A stretch of DNA of 64,000 nt from Pseudomonas sp. AOB-7. GTDB lineage: Bacteria; Pseudomonadota; Gammaproteobacteria; Pseudomonadales; Pseudomonadaceae. Positions 1-7,990 of the stretch are shown here, one piece after another. The notes beneath the pieces were generated by a model, which saw nothing but the letters and a program-made list of their open reading frames with translations, was not told where the DNA came from and did no database searches. The position numbers and the translations under genes were made by a program. Where the stretch lies: positions 1 through 64,000 of the forward strand of contig NZ_RFFK01000005.1 of NCBI RefSeq assembly GCF_003696305.1, given 5' to 3'. How positions within the stretch are numbered: the stretch's first letter is position 1; each line of letters starts with the position of its first letter.

Positions 1-96
1 AGCGTGCGCTGGCGCAACTCCGACGTGCGCCGCGACGTCGGCATGGACTTGCAGGAGAACCGCCTGATCATCAACTACCCGCTGTCGATCCTGTAA
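1..96 (+). CDS. 3' end of an unidentified protein (partial)
   Basis: The frame is open from the first base and ends with TAA at 94-96, giving 31 C-terminal residues that end in YPLSIL. The strand and frame are supported by a strong intrinsic terminator about 50 bases downstream. The tail is rich in Arg and Asp followed by alternating hydrophobic residues, which could be a terminal beta strand, but too little is present to name a family. Most of the gene lies outside the window. Confidence 0.6.
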   Translation, partial: SVRWRNSDVRRDVGMDLQENRLIINYPLSIL

Positions 97-148
97 CGCC
101 CGACGCGCCAGCGCGTCCGCTTGTCTCCATGTGTTTACGGCACTTTGC

Positions 149-173
149 GCCCGTCCTTGCGACGGGCTTTTTT
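149..173 (+). terminator. Rho-independent terminator
   Basis: A perfect 7-bp stem (GCCCGTC / GACGGGC, loop CTTGC) is followed by six T residues on the plus strand. It terminates the partial gene at the left edge and lies between that gene and the convergent carboxypeptidase gene. Confidence 0.9.
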
Positions 174-215
174 GGCCTGCAGATCCAACGGTTTGCCGCT
201 GGCCCCTACTCCCCC

Positions 216-1346
216 TCAGCGCAGCTGGCCCACCACCTGCGCCAGCACCGTCAACACGTCCCGCCCCAGCTGCTTCGAGCGCGCGCCGTTCCAGCCGGTG
301 CGTGGCTGCGGGTTGTCGTCGTGGTCCTTGAACGGCATCTCGATGGTGAACGACAGGCAGTCGAAGGCCTGGCCCACGGCGTTGCACGCCAGGGTCAGGT
401 TGGCCTGGCCGGGTTCGTCGCGCGGGTAGCCGAAACGGGTCTGGAACTCGGCGCCTATGCCCACCAGGCGCCGGCGGAAGTCCTCCTCCAGCGCGGCCAG
501 GCGCGGCGTGTAACCGGGGTTGCCCTCGCAGCCGGCGGTGAACACGTGGGGAATTTCCTCGTCGCCGTGGATATCCAGGAACAGGTCGACGCCGATGCGC
601 TGCATCTGTTGCAGCACGAACAGCACTTCCGGGCTGCGCTCGGCGCTGGCCGACTGCCAGGCGCGGTTGAGGTCCTGCCCCGCATGGTTGGTGCGCAGGT
701 GGCCGCGAAAGGCGCCGTCGGGGTTCATGTTCGGCACCAGGTACAGCTCGGCCTGGGCCAGCAGCGCATTCAACTCGGCATCCTGCGGATCCTGCAGGCG
801 CTCGATCAGCCCTTCCATGAACCACTCGGCCATGTGCTCGCCGGGGTGCTGCTGGGCGATGATCCACAGCTTGCGCGGCGTCTGCGCCTGGCGCGCGATG
901 CGCAGCAGCTGGATATCGCGCCCTTCCAGGCTCTTGCCGCAGGCCAGCAGCTCGGCGCCGGCCTGGCTCAGCGCCTGCTCGATCAGCGCATCGTGGCGCG
1001 CCCGGCTATAGGGCTCGAAATAGGCGAACCAGGCCTGCGCGCGCTCGGCCTGCAGCTCGAAGTGCAACTGGCCGTCCGCGAAGCGGGTGGGCACGCGAAA
1101 CCAGTCTTGCCGGTCGTAGCTGGCCACGGCCTGGTAGCCGTCCCAGGCATTGTTGTAGGCCGACTGTCCGGCATTGGTCAGGCTGAAGGCGTGGCGCTGA
1201 CCCGGCTGCAGGCCGTCCACCTGAAAGTGAAACCACTGGAAATGATGACTGTTGAGGTCCGGGCGCATGGCCAGCAGCACCCGCTGCGGGTCGCTGGCGT
1301 CGATGACCTGGATGTTGCCACTGTCGAAATCCGCGCTGATCTTCAT
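216..1346 (-). CDS. M14-family zinc carboxypeptidase (cytosolic carboxypeptidase-like)
   Basis: A 376-residue protein with a beta-rich N-terminal domain (about 1-115) and an M14 peptidase domain. The zinc ligands are visible as H167 and E170 in the HPGEH motif and H260 in DIHGDEE. NPDG lies at 208-211 and the likely general base is E336 in FTIEMPF. This arrangement matches the CCP/AGBL-like M14 subfamily, whose eukaryotic members remove glutamates from protein tails; the bacterial substrate is not established. No signal peptide is seen, so it is probably cytoplasmic. It is transcribed alone, convergent with the partial gene to its left and divergent from the Sel1 lipoprotein gene. All metal ligands are present, so it should be active. 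Confidence 0.85.
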   Translation of the reverse strand: MKISADFDSGNIQVIDASDPQRVLLAMRPDLNSHHFQWFHFQVDGLQPGQRHAFSLTNAGQSAYNNAWDGYQAVASYDRQDWFRVPTRFADGQLHFELQAERAQAWFAYFEPYSRARHDALIEQALSQAGAELLACGKSLEGRDIQLLRIARQAQTPRKLWIIAQQHPGEHMAEWFMEGLIERLQDPQDAELNALLAQAELYLVPNMNPDGAFRGHLRTNHAGQDLNRAWQSASAERSPEVLFVLQQMQRIGVDLFLDIHGDEEIPHVFTAGCEGNPGYTPRLAALEEDFRRRLVGIGAEFQTRFGYPRDEPGQANLTLACNAVGQAFDCLSFTIEMPFKDHDDNPQPRTGWNGARSKQLGRDVLTVLAQVVGQLR

Positions 1347-1485
1347 GAATGCCTCGTGAGCCGAAATCAGCCGTCAGGATTGCAGCTCGCCGCGCCGCTG
1401 TGAAGGCAGACAGGTCGCTCCTGGCGAACTAAGGTTGGCAAGGTCGGCCTAACGGCCTGAGCCGACTCAACCAGAGAATCCTGCC

Positions 1486-2022
1486 ATGCCCAGCCCCATC
1501 CTCCTGCGCCACAGCCTCACCGCCCTGCTCGCCCTGACGCTGCTGGCCGGCTGCGCCGCCCGCGAGCCCAGCCCGGCGAGCCCGCCGGCGCAGCTACAAC
1601 CCCAGCAACAGACGCCGCAGGACCCACTGCGCGATCTGCGCCAACAGGCCCAGCGCGGCGATCTGGAGAGCCAGTTCCAGCTCGGCAGCAGCTACTTCGT
1701 CGGCCAACCGGAGAAGAACCTCAAGCAGGCCGAATACTGGTGGAAGCAGGCCGCCGACAAGGGCCACGCCATGGCCGCGGTGAGCCTGGCCTACCTCTAC
1801 ACCGGGCGCGACGCACCGGAATTCGCCAACCAGCAGGGCATGCTCAAGTACCTCAACCAGTCGGCCGCCGCCGGCAACCCCATGGCCCAGCACATCCTCG
1901 GCAACCTCTACCGCCGCGGCGAAGGCGGCGTGCCGCGCGACCCGGACCAGGCGCGGCGCCTGTACCAGAGCGCCTGCCAGCAGCGCTACGAAGCCTCCTG
2001 CGCGGCGCTGGGCCAGCAGTAA
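1486..2022 (+). CDS. Sel1-repeat lipoprotein
   Basis: A 178-residue protein with a lipoprotein signal peptide ending in LAGC (acylated Cys at 23). A Pro/Gln-rich linker follows to about residue 45, and then Sel1-like/TPR helices. The repeat signatures are LGSSYFVGQ, AEYWWKQAADKGHAMAAVSLAYLY and the closing GNLYRRGEGG segment. Sel1 repeats form protein-binding solenoids, so it is probably an envelope scaffold or adaptor; the partner cannot be read from sequence. Its stop lies 8 bases from the end of the convergent VOC gene. The start is the ATG 23 codons before the lipobox Cys. Confidence 0.8.
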   Translation: MPSPILLRHSLTALLALTLLAGCAAREPSPASPPAQLQPQQQTPQDPLRDLRQQAQRGDLESQFQLGSSYFVGQPEKNLKQAEYWWKQAADKGHAMAAVSLAYLYTGRDAPEFANQQGMLKYLNQSAAAGNPMAQHILGNLYRRGEGGVPRDPDQARRLYQSACQQRYEASCAALGQQ

Positions 2023-2030
2023 GCGGGCCG

Positions 2031-2429
2031 TCAGGCGTCACAGATCACCTCGACGCTGTAGCCGTCCGGGTCGAGCACGCAGGCGGCGTAGCAGCCGGAT
2101 TCGGCGCGCAGTCCGGGTCGGCCGTCGTCCTCGCCGCCGGCCTGCAGCGCCGCGGCATGGAAAGCCCGCACCGCCTCGCGGTTGCCTGCCCGCAGGCGAA
2201 AAGGCGGGCACGCCTCGCCTACGGCGCGCCCCGGTACGGCGCTGAGCAGGTAGAGCAAGGCCGGCTCGTCGTCCCGCGGGCCGAAGCCGGCAGCCAGCCC
2301 CGCACCGTGCTCGCCCTCGTGTTTCAGCTCGTAGCCCAGGGGCGCCAGGGCCGCCCGATACCAGGCACGGCTGCGGCGGAAGTTGGCCACGGTGATGCAC
2401 GGACGATCGATCAGCGAATCCTCGAACAC
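2031..2429 (-). CDS. VOC (glyoxalase/bleomycin-resistance) family protein
   Basis: A 132-residue single-domain vicinal-oxygen-chelate protein. It shows two beta-alpha-beta halves: an N-terminal segment with ITVANFRRSRAWYRAAL, and a C-terminal DPDGYSVEVIC strand carrying the usual metal-ligand Glu. VOC proteins of this size usually act as dimers in dioxygenase, isomerase or glutathione-linked chemistry, and no substrate can be assigned. It lies 3 bases downstream of the GST gene, so the two are probably cotranscribed and may act together on an electrophile or xenobiotic (inference). Confidence 0.8.
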   Translation of the reverse strand: MFEDSLIDRPCITVANFRRSRAWYRAALAPLGYELKHEGEHGAGLAAGFGPRDDEPALLYLLSAVPGRAVGEACPPFRLRAGNREAVRAFHAAALQAGGEDDGRPGLRAESGCYAACVLDPDGYSVEVICDA

Positions 2430-2432
2430 CTC

Positions 2433-3140
2433 TCAGGCCGCCTCCAGACGTTCGCGCACTTGCTGCAGCTCGACATGACCGAGAAAGCCGCCGCTGTGGG
2501 CCGTTTCGCCGCGCTCGATGGCGCGGGCGAAGCACGCCGCCGGATCGGCGGCGAGCCGGGCCAGGTGACGGGCCAGATGCGGATGCTCCCGCTGCAGATC
2601 GAACAGCTGGTGGTAGTCGACCCAGCGGCCGATGCCGGCGAGGTAGGCGTCCGCCAGGCTGCGCCGTTCGCCCAGCAGCCAGTCGCGCTCGCTCAGCAGC
2701 CGCTCGAGGTAGCGACAACCCGCCGCCACCTGCTCGGCCCCCAGGCTGCGCAACAGCGCGCGTTGCGACTCGTCCAGCTCGGTCTTCTCGTAGGCCAGCC
2801 ACAAGGGGCTGAAGGCGGCGAAGAAATCGCTCACCAGGTAGGCCAGCATCTGGTTGAGCGCATCGAACTCGGCGCTGCCCTGGCGCGGCGCCAGCGGCGA
2901 GCCCTCTGCCCGCGCCGCCAGGTGCAGCAGAATCGCCAGGCTCTCGCTCAGCGACTCGCCGCTTTCCAGCAATAGCGTGGGTGTCTGGTACAGCGGGTTG
3001 AGCCGCTCGAACAGCGGGTCCCAGGGTTGCTCGAGCATCTCCACGCGACACAGCCGGTATGGCTGGCCGAGCCACTCGAGGGCGACGATGGCACCGAACG
3101 AACAACCTTGCGGCACGCCGTAGAACAGTATCGGTTGCAT
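2433..3140 (-). CDS. Glutathione S-transferase family protein
   Basis: A 235-residue protein with an N-terminal thioredoxin-like domain (about 1-80) and an all-helical C-terminal domain. PQGCSFGA near the N-terminus places a Cys/Ser where GSTs bind the glutathione thiol. A cis-Pro-like TPTLLL and the SLSESLAI helix (about 64-71) fit the glutathione gamma-glutamyl binding site. The likely role is conjugation or thiol-dependent detoxification in the cytoplasm. It leads a two-gene unit with the VOC gene and is divergent from a WYL-domain regulator, which is a candidate controller of the pair. Confidence 0.85.
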   Translation of the reverse strand: MQPILFYGVPQGCSFGAIVALEWLGQPYRLCRVEMLEQPWDPLFERLNPLYQTPTLLLESGESLSESLAILLHLAARAEGSPLAPRQGSAEFDALNQMLAYLVSDFFAAFSPLWLAYEKTELDESQRALLRSLGAEQVAAGCRYLERLLSERDWLLGERRSLADAYLAGIGRWVDYHQLFDLQREHPHLARHLARLAADPAACFARAIERGETAHSGGFLGHVELQQVRERLEAA

Positions 3141-3201
3141 GAGAAGAACTCCTTGTCTGCCAGCGGTCGACGCGCCCTTCGCGTCACCTGCTGCCAGGCT
3201 A

Positions 3202-3228
3202 AGGGCGAATTAGGCTATATTCGGCCCT
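3202..3228. promoter_or_regulatory. Inverted repeat between divergent GST and WYL-regulator genes
   Basis: The arms AGGGCGAAT (3202-3210) and ATTCGGCCCT (3219-3228) form an imperfect inverted repeat around an AT-rich centre that could serve as a -10 region. It sits 61 bases upstream of each flanking start codon, where an operator of the WYL regulator would be expected. This rests on pattern and position only. Confidence 0.35.
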
Positions 3229-3289
3229 AATAAAATCGTTCCCCTGATGTTTATCCCGACGCCCCGCGCGCCCCCGGAGTCCGTCCCCC

Positions 3290-4240
3290 GTGAACAGTCC
3301 CACCACCCGCGTGCTGGCCCTGCTGGAACTGCTGCAGAGCCACGGCCAGCTCAGCGGCCGCGAACTGGCCGAACGCCTGGAAGTGGACGGGCGCACCCTG
3401 CGCCGCTATATCCGCCACCTGGAAGACCTGGGCATTCCGCTGACCAGCGAGCGCGGCCGCTACGGTGGCTACCGCCTGGTGGCCGGCTTCAAGCTGCCGC
3501 CCCTGATGTTCAACCTCGAGGAAGCCCAGGCCGTGGCCCTGGGCCTCCTGGCCACGACCAAGCTCGGCCTGGCCGAGACCGCGGCGGCGGTGGCCAGCGC
3601 CCAGGCCAAGCTGGAACGGGTGATGCCGGCCAAGCTGCAGCAGCGGGTGCGCGCCCTGAGCCAGAGCGCCACCCTGGATCTGCCGCGCAGCCGCGGCACC
3701 GGCGATCAGCTGCTGCTGGCCGAACTCGCCGCCGCCGCCCAGGAGCGTCAGCGCGTGCGCCTGGTTTATTGCAGCGAACAGGGCCAGTGCAGCGAGCGCG
3801 AGGTCGATCCCTACGGCCTGGTGTTCCGTCAGGGTCTCTGGTACCTGAGCGGCTACTGCCACCTGCGCCAGGCGCTGCGCTCGTTCCGCCTGGAGCGCCT
3901 GCGCGAGGTACGGACGCTGGACAGCCGCTTCGAGCGCCCGCACGACTTCGACGCCGCCACACACCTCAATGCCAGCATCGCCAACCTGCCGCGTGCCTAC
4001 CCGGTGCGCATCCTGCTGCACACCGACCTGGCCGGCGCCGTCGCCGAACTCGGCGTCAACGCCGGCCTGCTGACGCCCGAGGGCGACGGCGTGCGCCTGA
4101 GCACCAGCACCGACAGCCCGACCTGGTTCGCCCGCCTGCTGCTGCGCCTGTCCTTCGATTTCCACATCGAACAGCCGGCGCAGCTGCGTGAAGCCCTGCG
4201 GCAGCAGGCGCAGCGCATGTTGCGCCTGGCCGCAGGCTAG
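3290..4240 (+). CDS. WYL-domain transcriptional regulator (YafY/DeoR-like)
   Basis: A 316-residue protein with an N-terminal winged helix-turn-helix (about 1-62; helix LSGRELAERLEVDGRTLRRY). A linker follows, then a WYL domain (about 138-225) with the namesake residues at 184-186 in QGLWYLSGYC, and a C-terminal extension. WYL domains are ligand-sensing folds, so this is likely a repressor or activator responding to a small molecule. The start is a GTG at 3290; an upstream in-frame extension would overlap the promoter region. It is divergent from the GST-VOC pair and probably regulates it and itself. Confidence 0.87.
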   Translation: MNSPTTRVLALLELLQSHGQLSGRELAERLEVDGRTLRRYIRHLEDLGIPLTSERGRYGGYRLVAGFKLPPLMFNLEEAQAVALGLLATTKLGLAETAAAVASAQAKLERVMPAKLQQRVRALSQSATLDLPRSRGTGDQLLLAELAAAAQERQRVRLVYCSEQGQCSEREVDPYGLVFRQGLWYLSGYCHLRQALRSFRLERLREVRTLDSRFERPHDFDAATHLNASIANLPRAYPVRILLHTDLAGAVAELGVNAGLLTPEGDGVRLSTSTDSPTWFARLLLRLSFDFHIEQPAQLREALRQQAQRMLRLAAG

Positions 4241-4336
4241 TTCGCACGATTTCGCCAGCACTGCTTGCAGGCCTCGCCAACAGCGACGCAGCGACTAGGC
4301 TTCTGCCTGCCACGACACAACGAAAGGAGGCACGCC

Positions 4337-4840
4337 ATGTCACAGGCAGAAGCGAATATCCTCGTCATCTGGGGCCGTCATTGGTTCGCCAACATGTGGG
4401 TCGGCAACCAGCAGGACAAACGCGACGAACTCATCGCCCACGTCAACAGCGAGCTGGGCGGCCTGGGCTTCAAGCTGGGGCGCGGCTGGCAGAACTACGA
4501 TCCGGTGATTCGCCGCGCCGGTAGCCGCCCCAGCAGCTATGCACAAATCGCCGCCTGGGCGGCGCGGCAACCGAACCAGGGCCGCGCCGTCGCCCAGCAA
4601 TTTCTCGACTGGGCGACCGGCGATGCCGTCGGGTTGATGCACCTACCGGTGGAGTTGCAGGACCTGGCCATCATCACCCACCTGGCCGAGGTCGGACGTG
4701 GCTACGTGTCGGCCCTGGAAGGATCGCTCTATCCGCTGATGCAGGACATCGCCAACGGCCAGCGCAACTGGAGCGACTACCGGGACTACGCGCCCGCGCT
4801 CAAGTACGCCGAAGACAGCGCCATGGACTGGGCGTCCTGA
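4337..4840 (+). CDS. Conserved protein of unknown function
   Basis: A 167-residue protein that I do not recognise. The start is set by a near-perfect ribosome binding site, AAAGGAGG, 6 bases before ATG 4337; longer in-frame starts lack one. The N-terminus (ANILVIWGRHWF) looks like a buried beta strand and helix. The body is rich in Trp and Ala helices, with no signal peptide, membrane segment or clear catalytic motif. It stands alone, 6 bases from the end of the convergent NTF2-like gene. The strong translation signal and codon use like its neighbours argue that it is real. Confidence 0.7.
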   Translation: MSQAEANILVIWGRHWFANMWVGNQQDKRDELIAHVNSELGGLGFKLGRGWQNYDPVIRRAGSRPSSYAQIAAWAARQPNQGRAVAQQFLDWATGDAVGLMHLPVELQDLAIITHLAEVGRGYVSALEGSLYPLMQDIANGQRNWSDYRDYAPALKYAEDSAMDWAS

Positions 4841-4846
4841 CCGGCG

Positions 4847-5269
4847 TCAGGGCTGCAGATCGAACAGCGCCTTGCCGCTTTCCATGTCGCTGGGCGCGGA
4901 GAAGTGCTCGTGGAAGATCAGCCAGCGCCCGCCCTGGCGACGCAGGCACTGGGTCACGCGCATCCAGCAGGTCTGCAGCTCGCCCTTTTCATTGGTACCA
5001 CCGCAGTGCAGCAGGTAGTGGGTCACGCCGAGATCGCCGGCGGCGGTGAAGGTCGGCTCGTGCGGTTCGAACATCCCCGGGCCGCTGCACATCTCCATGC
5101 AGGCCTGCCAGTGCGCCTGGTACGTCGGGCGCCCCTGGAAACGCAGCGGGCCGATGGCATCGTAGGCCACCACGTCTTCGGCGTAGTGGCTCATGATGCG
5201 CGCCACGTCCTTGCTGCGGCAGGCTTCGGTCCAGCCGTTCAGGGCATCTTGCAGTTCGTGCTGACTCAT
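4847..5269 (-). CDS. NTF2-like/SnoaL-type protein
   Basis: A 140-residue protein with the cone-shaped NTF2-like fold pattern. An N-terminal helix (ELQDALNGWTEACRSKDVARI) precedes HYAEDVVAYDAIGP, then the curved sheet ending in GGRWLIFHEHFSAP. Such proteins bind small hydrophobic ligands or act as simple isomerases or hydrolases; no substrate is evident. A strong AAGGAGA site precedes ATG 5269. It is third in a same-strand run YCII - DUF899 - NTF2 with 21-24 base gaps, so cotranscription is likely. Confidence 0.78.
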   Translation of the reverse strand: MSQHELQDALNGWTEACRSKDVARIMSHYAEDVVAYDAIGPLRFQGRPTYQAHWQACMEMCSGPGMFEPHEPTFTAAGDLGVTHYLLHCGGTNEKGELQTCWMRVTQCLRRQGGRWLIFHEHFSAPSDMESGKALFDLQP

Positions 5270-5290
5270 GTCGAATCTCCTTGTTGATAT

Positions 5291-6073
5291 TCAGGCCTTG
5301 TGGCCACAACAGTCGTGGGCGGGCGCCGCCTGTTCGTACTCGTCGTGCAGGCGCGTCCAGTTGAGTCCCTTGCCGTCCAGGTCGGGCATGCCGTCCCAGC
5401 CCTCGCCGCGGCCGAAGGGGGTGAGGTCGAGGTAGTGGAAGCTGCTCATCAGCATTTCCAGGCCACGCGCATAGCAGGAATAGGTGTGGAACACCTGCTC
5501 GCCGTCGCGCAGGAACACGCTGACGCCGGGCTGTTCGCCCTGCAGGTGGTAGTCCAGACCCAGGCGCTGCAGCTCGGCCTGGTCGCGGTAGTTGTACTGC
5601 ACCGGGGCCACCCTCTCGTCGCAGGTGGCCTGGTAGTCGTAGTTGAAACGGCTGCCGTAGGAGCTGTACCAGGGCAGCGTCCAGCCCATGCGCCGCTTGA
5701 AGGCGTCGAGATCGGCCAGCGGCGCGCGCGAGACCAGCACCAGGGTGGTGTCGCGCGCGTGCAGGTGGGACTGATGGCCGATGTTGTCGACCAGGCAGGA
5801 GCAGCCGTCGCAGCCCTCGCCGCGATCCATGTGGTACATGAAGTGGTAGACGATCAATTGGCTGCGCCCCTCGAACAGGTCGAGCAGACGCACCTCGCCC
5901 TGCGGGCCCTGGAAGCGGTAATCCTCCTCCACCGCCACCATGGGCAGGGCGCGGCGCGCGCGGTTGAGCGCATCGCGCTGGTGGGTCAGGGCCTTCTCCT
6001 GCTCCAGCAGCGCCTTGCGGGCGGCCAGCCACTGCTCGCGCGTGGCGACCTCGGGAATATAGCTGCGGTCCAT
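5291..6073 (-). CDS. DUF899 family thioredoxin-like protein
   Basis: A 260-residue member of the DUF899 group. It has an N-terminal helical segment with EQWLAARKALLEQEKALT, a thioredoxin-like core beginning near LIVYHFMY, and the CDGCSC cluster at C88, C91 and C93. The C-terminal part carries the family pattern GRGEGWDGMPDLDGKG. The Cys cluster suggests redox or thiol chemistry, but the family has no settled reaction. A C-terminal DCCGHK motif adds further Cys/His. It lies between the YCII and NTF2-like genes in a probable operon. Confidence 0.82.
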   Translation of the reverse strand: MDRSYIPEVATREQWLAARKALLEQEKALTHQRDALNRARRALPMVAVEEDYRFQGPQGEVRLLDLFEGRSQLIVYHFMYHMDRGEGCDGCSCLVDNIGHQSHLHARDTTLVLVSRAPLADLDAFKRRMGWTLPWYSSYGSRFNYDYQATCDERVAPVQYNYRDQAELQRLGLDYHLQGEQPGVSVFLRDGEQVFHTYSCYARGLEMLMSSFHYLDLTPFGRGEGWDGMPDLDGKGLNWTRLHDEYEQAAPAHDCCGHKA

Positions 6074-6097
6074 AGCGGTTCTCCTGCCGATGGCGGC

Positions 6098-6472
6098 TCA
6101 GTGCCGGCCGGCCTGCAACTGCGCCGGCTGGACGTCCAGTTCGCGCACCGGGCGCACCTCCACGCAGCCGACACGGGCGGCGGGGATGTGCCCGGCGAGC
6201 TGGATCGCCTCGTTGAGGTCGCGCGCCTCCACCAGATAGAAGCCGGCCAGCTGCTCCTTGGTTTCGGCGAAGGGGCCGTCGGTGATCGCCAGCTTGCCGC
6301 CGCGCATACGCACGGTGGTGGCGCTCCGCACCGACTGCAGCGCCTCGGCGGCGAGCATGCGCCCGCTCTCCTGCACGGCGTTGGCGTAGGCGAGGCACTC
6401 GCTGTCATGCGGGCTGTCGGGGGAGCTGTGCAGCTCCTGTTCGTTGGCGTAGACGAGGCAGAGGTATTTCAT
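6098..6472 (-). CDS. YCII-related (DGPF) domain protein
   Basis: A 124-residue protein with a ferredoxin-like YCII fold. It starts with the usual MKYLCLVYANE strand and carries the diagnostic DGPF motif at 65-68, followed by ETKEQLAGFYLVEA. Close relatives are often encoded next to ECF sigma factors or DUF899 genes and have no proven activity. It is the first gene of the YCII - DUF899 - NTF2 run. The C-terminal tail after about residue 110 is Gln/Pro-rich and poorly conserved for the family. Confidence 0.82.
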   Translation of the reverse strand: MKYLCLVYANEQELHSSPDSPHDSECLAYANAVQESGRMLAAEALQSVRSATTVRMRGGKLAITDGPFAETKEQLAGFYLVEARDLNEAIQLAGHIPAARVGCVEVRPVRELDVQPAQLQAGRH

Positions 6473-6660
6473 GACGCGCTCCAGTTCCTTGGCGGGTGGG
6501 TACTGGATAGTCGAACGCGCCGGGGACGTTTCGACATTGGTCGGAAAAACTTCGTCGGAGCCGACGAACGGTAATAGGCTTGCGCAAAAACTGCGTCACA
6601 GCGATAAGCGGCCCATCCGCCAACGGACGCCTATTAACCGTCACCCTGCGCTCAACCCAG

Positions 6661-6924
6661 TCATTCGCCGCGCAGCCACAACGCCCGCCGCTGCGCGATC
6701 AGCCGTAGCGGTTCGCTCGCCCCCTGCTCCACCACGCCGCGGGCACTGCCCAGGCGAATCCGCCCCTCGGCATCCTGCGCCAGCAGACGGCGCATGCGCC
6801 GACGCCAGCACCAGGCGCCGATCCAGTCGGCGATGGCGTTCTGCAGATCCAGCGGCCACATGGCCGGCATATAGAACTCGGGCATGGCTGGACGCGACTT
6901 GTCGCACTCGTTCGAACCTTTCAT
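6661..6924 (-). CDS. Small conserved protein of unknown function
   Basis: An 87-residue protein with an excellent ribosome binding site, AGGAGG 7 bases before ATG 6924. The centre (LQNAIADWIGAWCWRRRMRRLL) is an amphipathic, strongly basic helix. The C-terminal half is Arg-rich with short beta-like segments. It vaguely recalls small basic DUF1127-type proteins, but I cannot assign it. It is divergent from the LysR gene with a 117-base AT-rich promoter region between them, so LysR control is plausible. Confidence 0.6.
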   Translation of the reverse strand: MKGSNECDKSRPAMPEFYMPAMWPLDLQNAIADWIGAWCWRRRMRRLLAQDAEGRIRLGSARGVVEQGASEPLRLIAQRRALWLRGE

Positions 6925-6987
6925 GGCCTTTCCTCCTGTTCAGTGCCGGCTTCTGGCCGGGCTTGCGAGCAGGATGAAACGCGCCTA

Positions 6988-7003
6988 TCGTTCAAACAAA
7001 CGA
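6988..7003. promoter_or_regulatory. Candidate LysR-type binding site
   Basis: TCGTT and AACGA form a 5-bp dyad separated by 6 bases in the AT-rich divergent region between the small basic protein and the LysR regulator. LysR proteins usually bind T-N11-A dyads in their divergent promoter, and this is the best such element in the gap. Position and symmetry are the only support. Confidence 0.35.
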
Positions 7004-7041
7004 CAAATATCAAACCATTAGTTAATTATTATTTAACGGTC

Positions 7042-7926
7042 ATGAACACGGCAGCCCCCATCTCCCTGCCGCTGCTGGAAAGCGATGTGCTGCGCACCTT
7101 CGTCGCCATCGCCGACAGCGGCAGCTTCACCCGAACTGCGGCGCAGGTGTTTCGCAGCACGGCGGCCGTCAGCCTGCAGATCAAACGCCTGGAGGAAAGC
7201 CTCGGCCAGCGCCTGTTCGTCCGCGAGGCCAGGCGCGTGCGCCTGACCGCCGAGGGTGAGCTGCTGCTGGGTTACGCCAGGCGCCTGCTCAGGCTCAACG
7301 AGGAGGCGGTGGCGCAGTTTCTCCAGCCGGCGCTGAGCGGCCGGGTCTGCCTGGGCATCCCGAACGATCTGAGCACCCGCGTGCTGCCTGGCGTGCTGAC
7401 CAGCTTCGCCCGCAGCCATCCGGCCGTGCAGGTGGACGTCTGCGTGGGACGCAGCGTGGATCTGGTGGCCAAACTGGAGCTGGGCGAACTCGACCTGTGC
7501 CTGATCGAGACCGGCAATCAGGGCCTGGACGATACGCTCGGCGTGGTGGTCCATACCGAGCCGCTGGTCTGGGCAGGTCGCGACGGCGGCCTGGCGGTAC
7601 AGCGCTCGCCGCTGCCGCTGGCCCTGGCCAATCCCGGCTGCGCCTGGCGCCGTGCGGCGCTGGACGCCCTCGACCGGATTGGCCTGGACTATCGCGTGGC
7701 GTACTCCTGCGATCAAAGTGCGGGGCTGGAAGCGGCGATGATCGCCGATCTGGCGATAGCCCCCTTCCCCCGCGGCCTGATCCGGCCGCCGCTACGTCGT
7801 TTGGGCGAGGAGCACGGCCTGCCGCCGCTGGACGACTACCAGATCAGGCTACTGCGCGGCACTCAGGCCAACGACGCGATCGAGGCACTCGCCACGCAGG
7901 TGATCCAGGCGTTTGCGCAGAGCTGA
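7042..7926 (+). CDS. LysR-family transcriptional regulator
   Basis: A 294-residue LysR regulator. The winged helix-turn-helix is at about 10-68 (FVAIADSGSFTRTAAQVFRSTAAVS with the recognition helix following). The effector-binding domain starts near 92 (GRVCLGIPNDL). I chose ATG 7042 because it begins at the conserved N-terminus; the longer open frame runs back across the AT-rich promoter region. The effector is unknown. The divergent small basic protein gene is its most likely target, together with its own promoter. Confidence 0.85.
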   Translation: MNTAAPISLPLLESDVLRTFVAIADSGSFTRTAAQVFRSTAAVSLQIKRLEESLGQRLFVREARRVRLTAEGELLLGYARRLLRLNEEAVAQFLQPALSGRVCLGIPNDLSTRVLPGVLTSFARSHPAVQVDVCVGRSVDLVAKLELGELDLCLIETGNQGLDDTLGVVVHTEPLVWAGRDGGLAVQRSPLPLALANPGCAWRRAALDALDRIGLDYRVAYSCDQSAGLEAAMIADLAIAPFPRGLIRPPLRRLGEEHGLPPLDDYQIRLLRGTQANDAIEALATQVIQAFAQS

Positions 7927-7990
7927 ACGGCACGCATCGGATACGGGGCGGTGCGCATGGCCTGGGCGGCGCCGCGACGCCCTGCAGCGG

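Noticed and set aside
129..1403. Long plus-strand open frame of 424 codons opposite the M14 carboxypeptidase gene
   Set aside because: It is the mirror of a real gene in GC-rich DNA. Its product is Ala/Gln/Val/Leu-rich without motifs, while the minus-strand product has all the zinc ligands.
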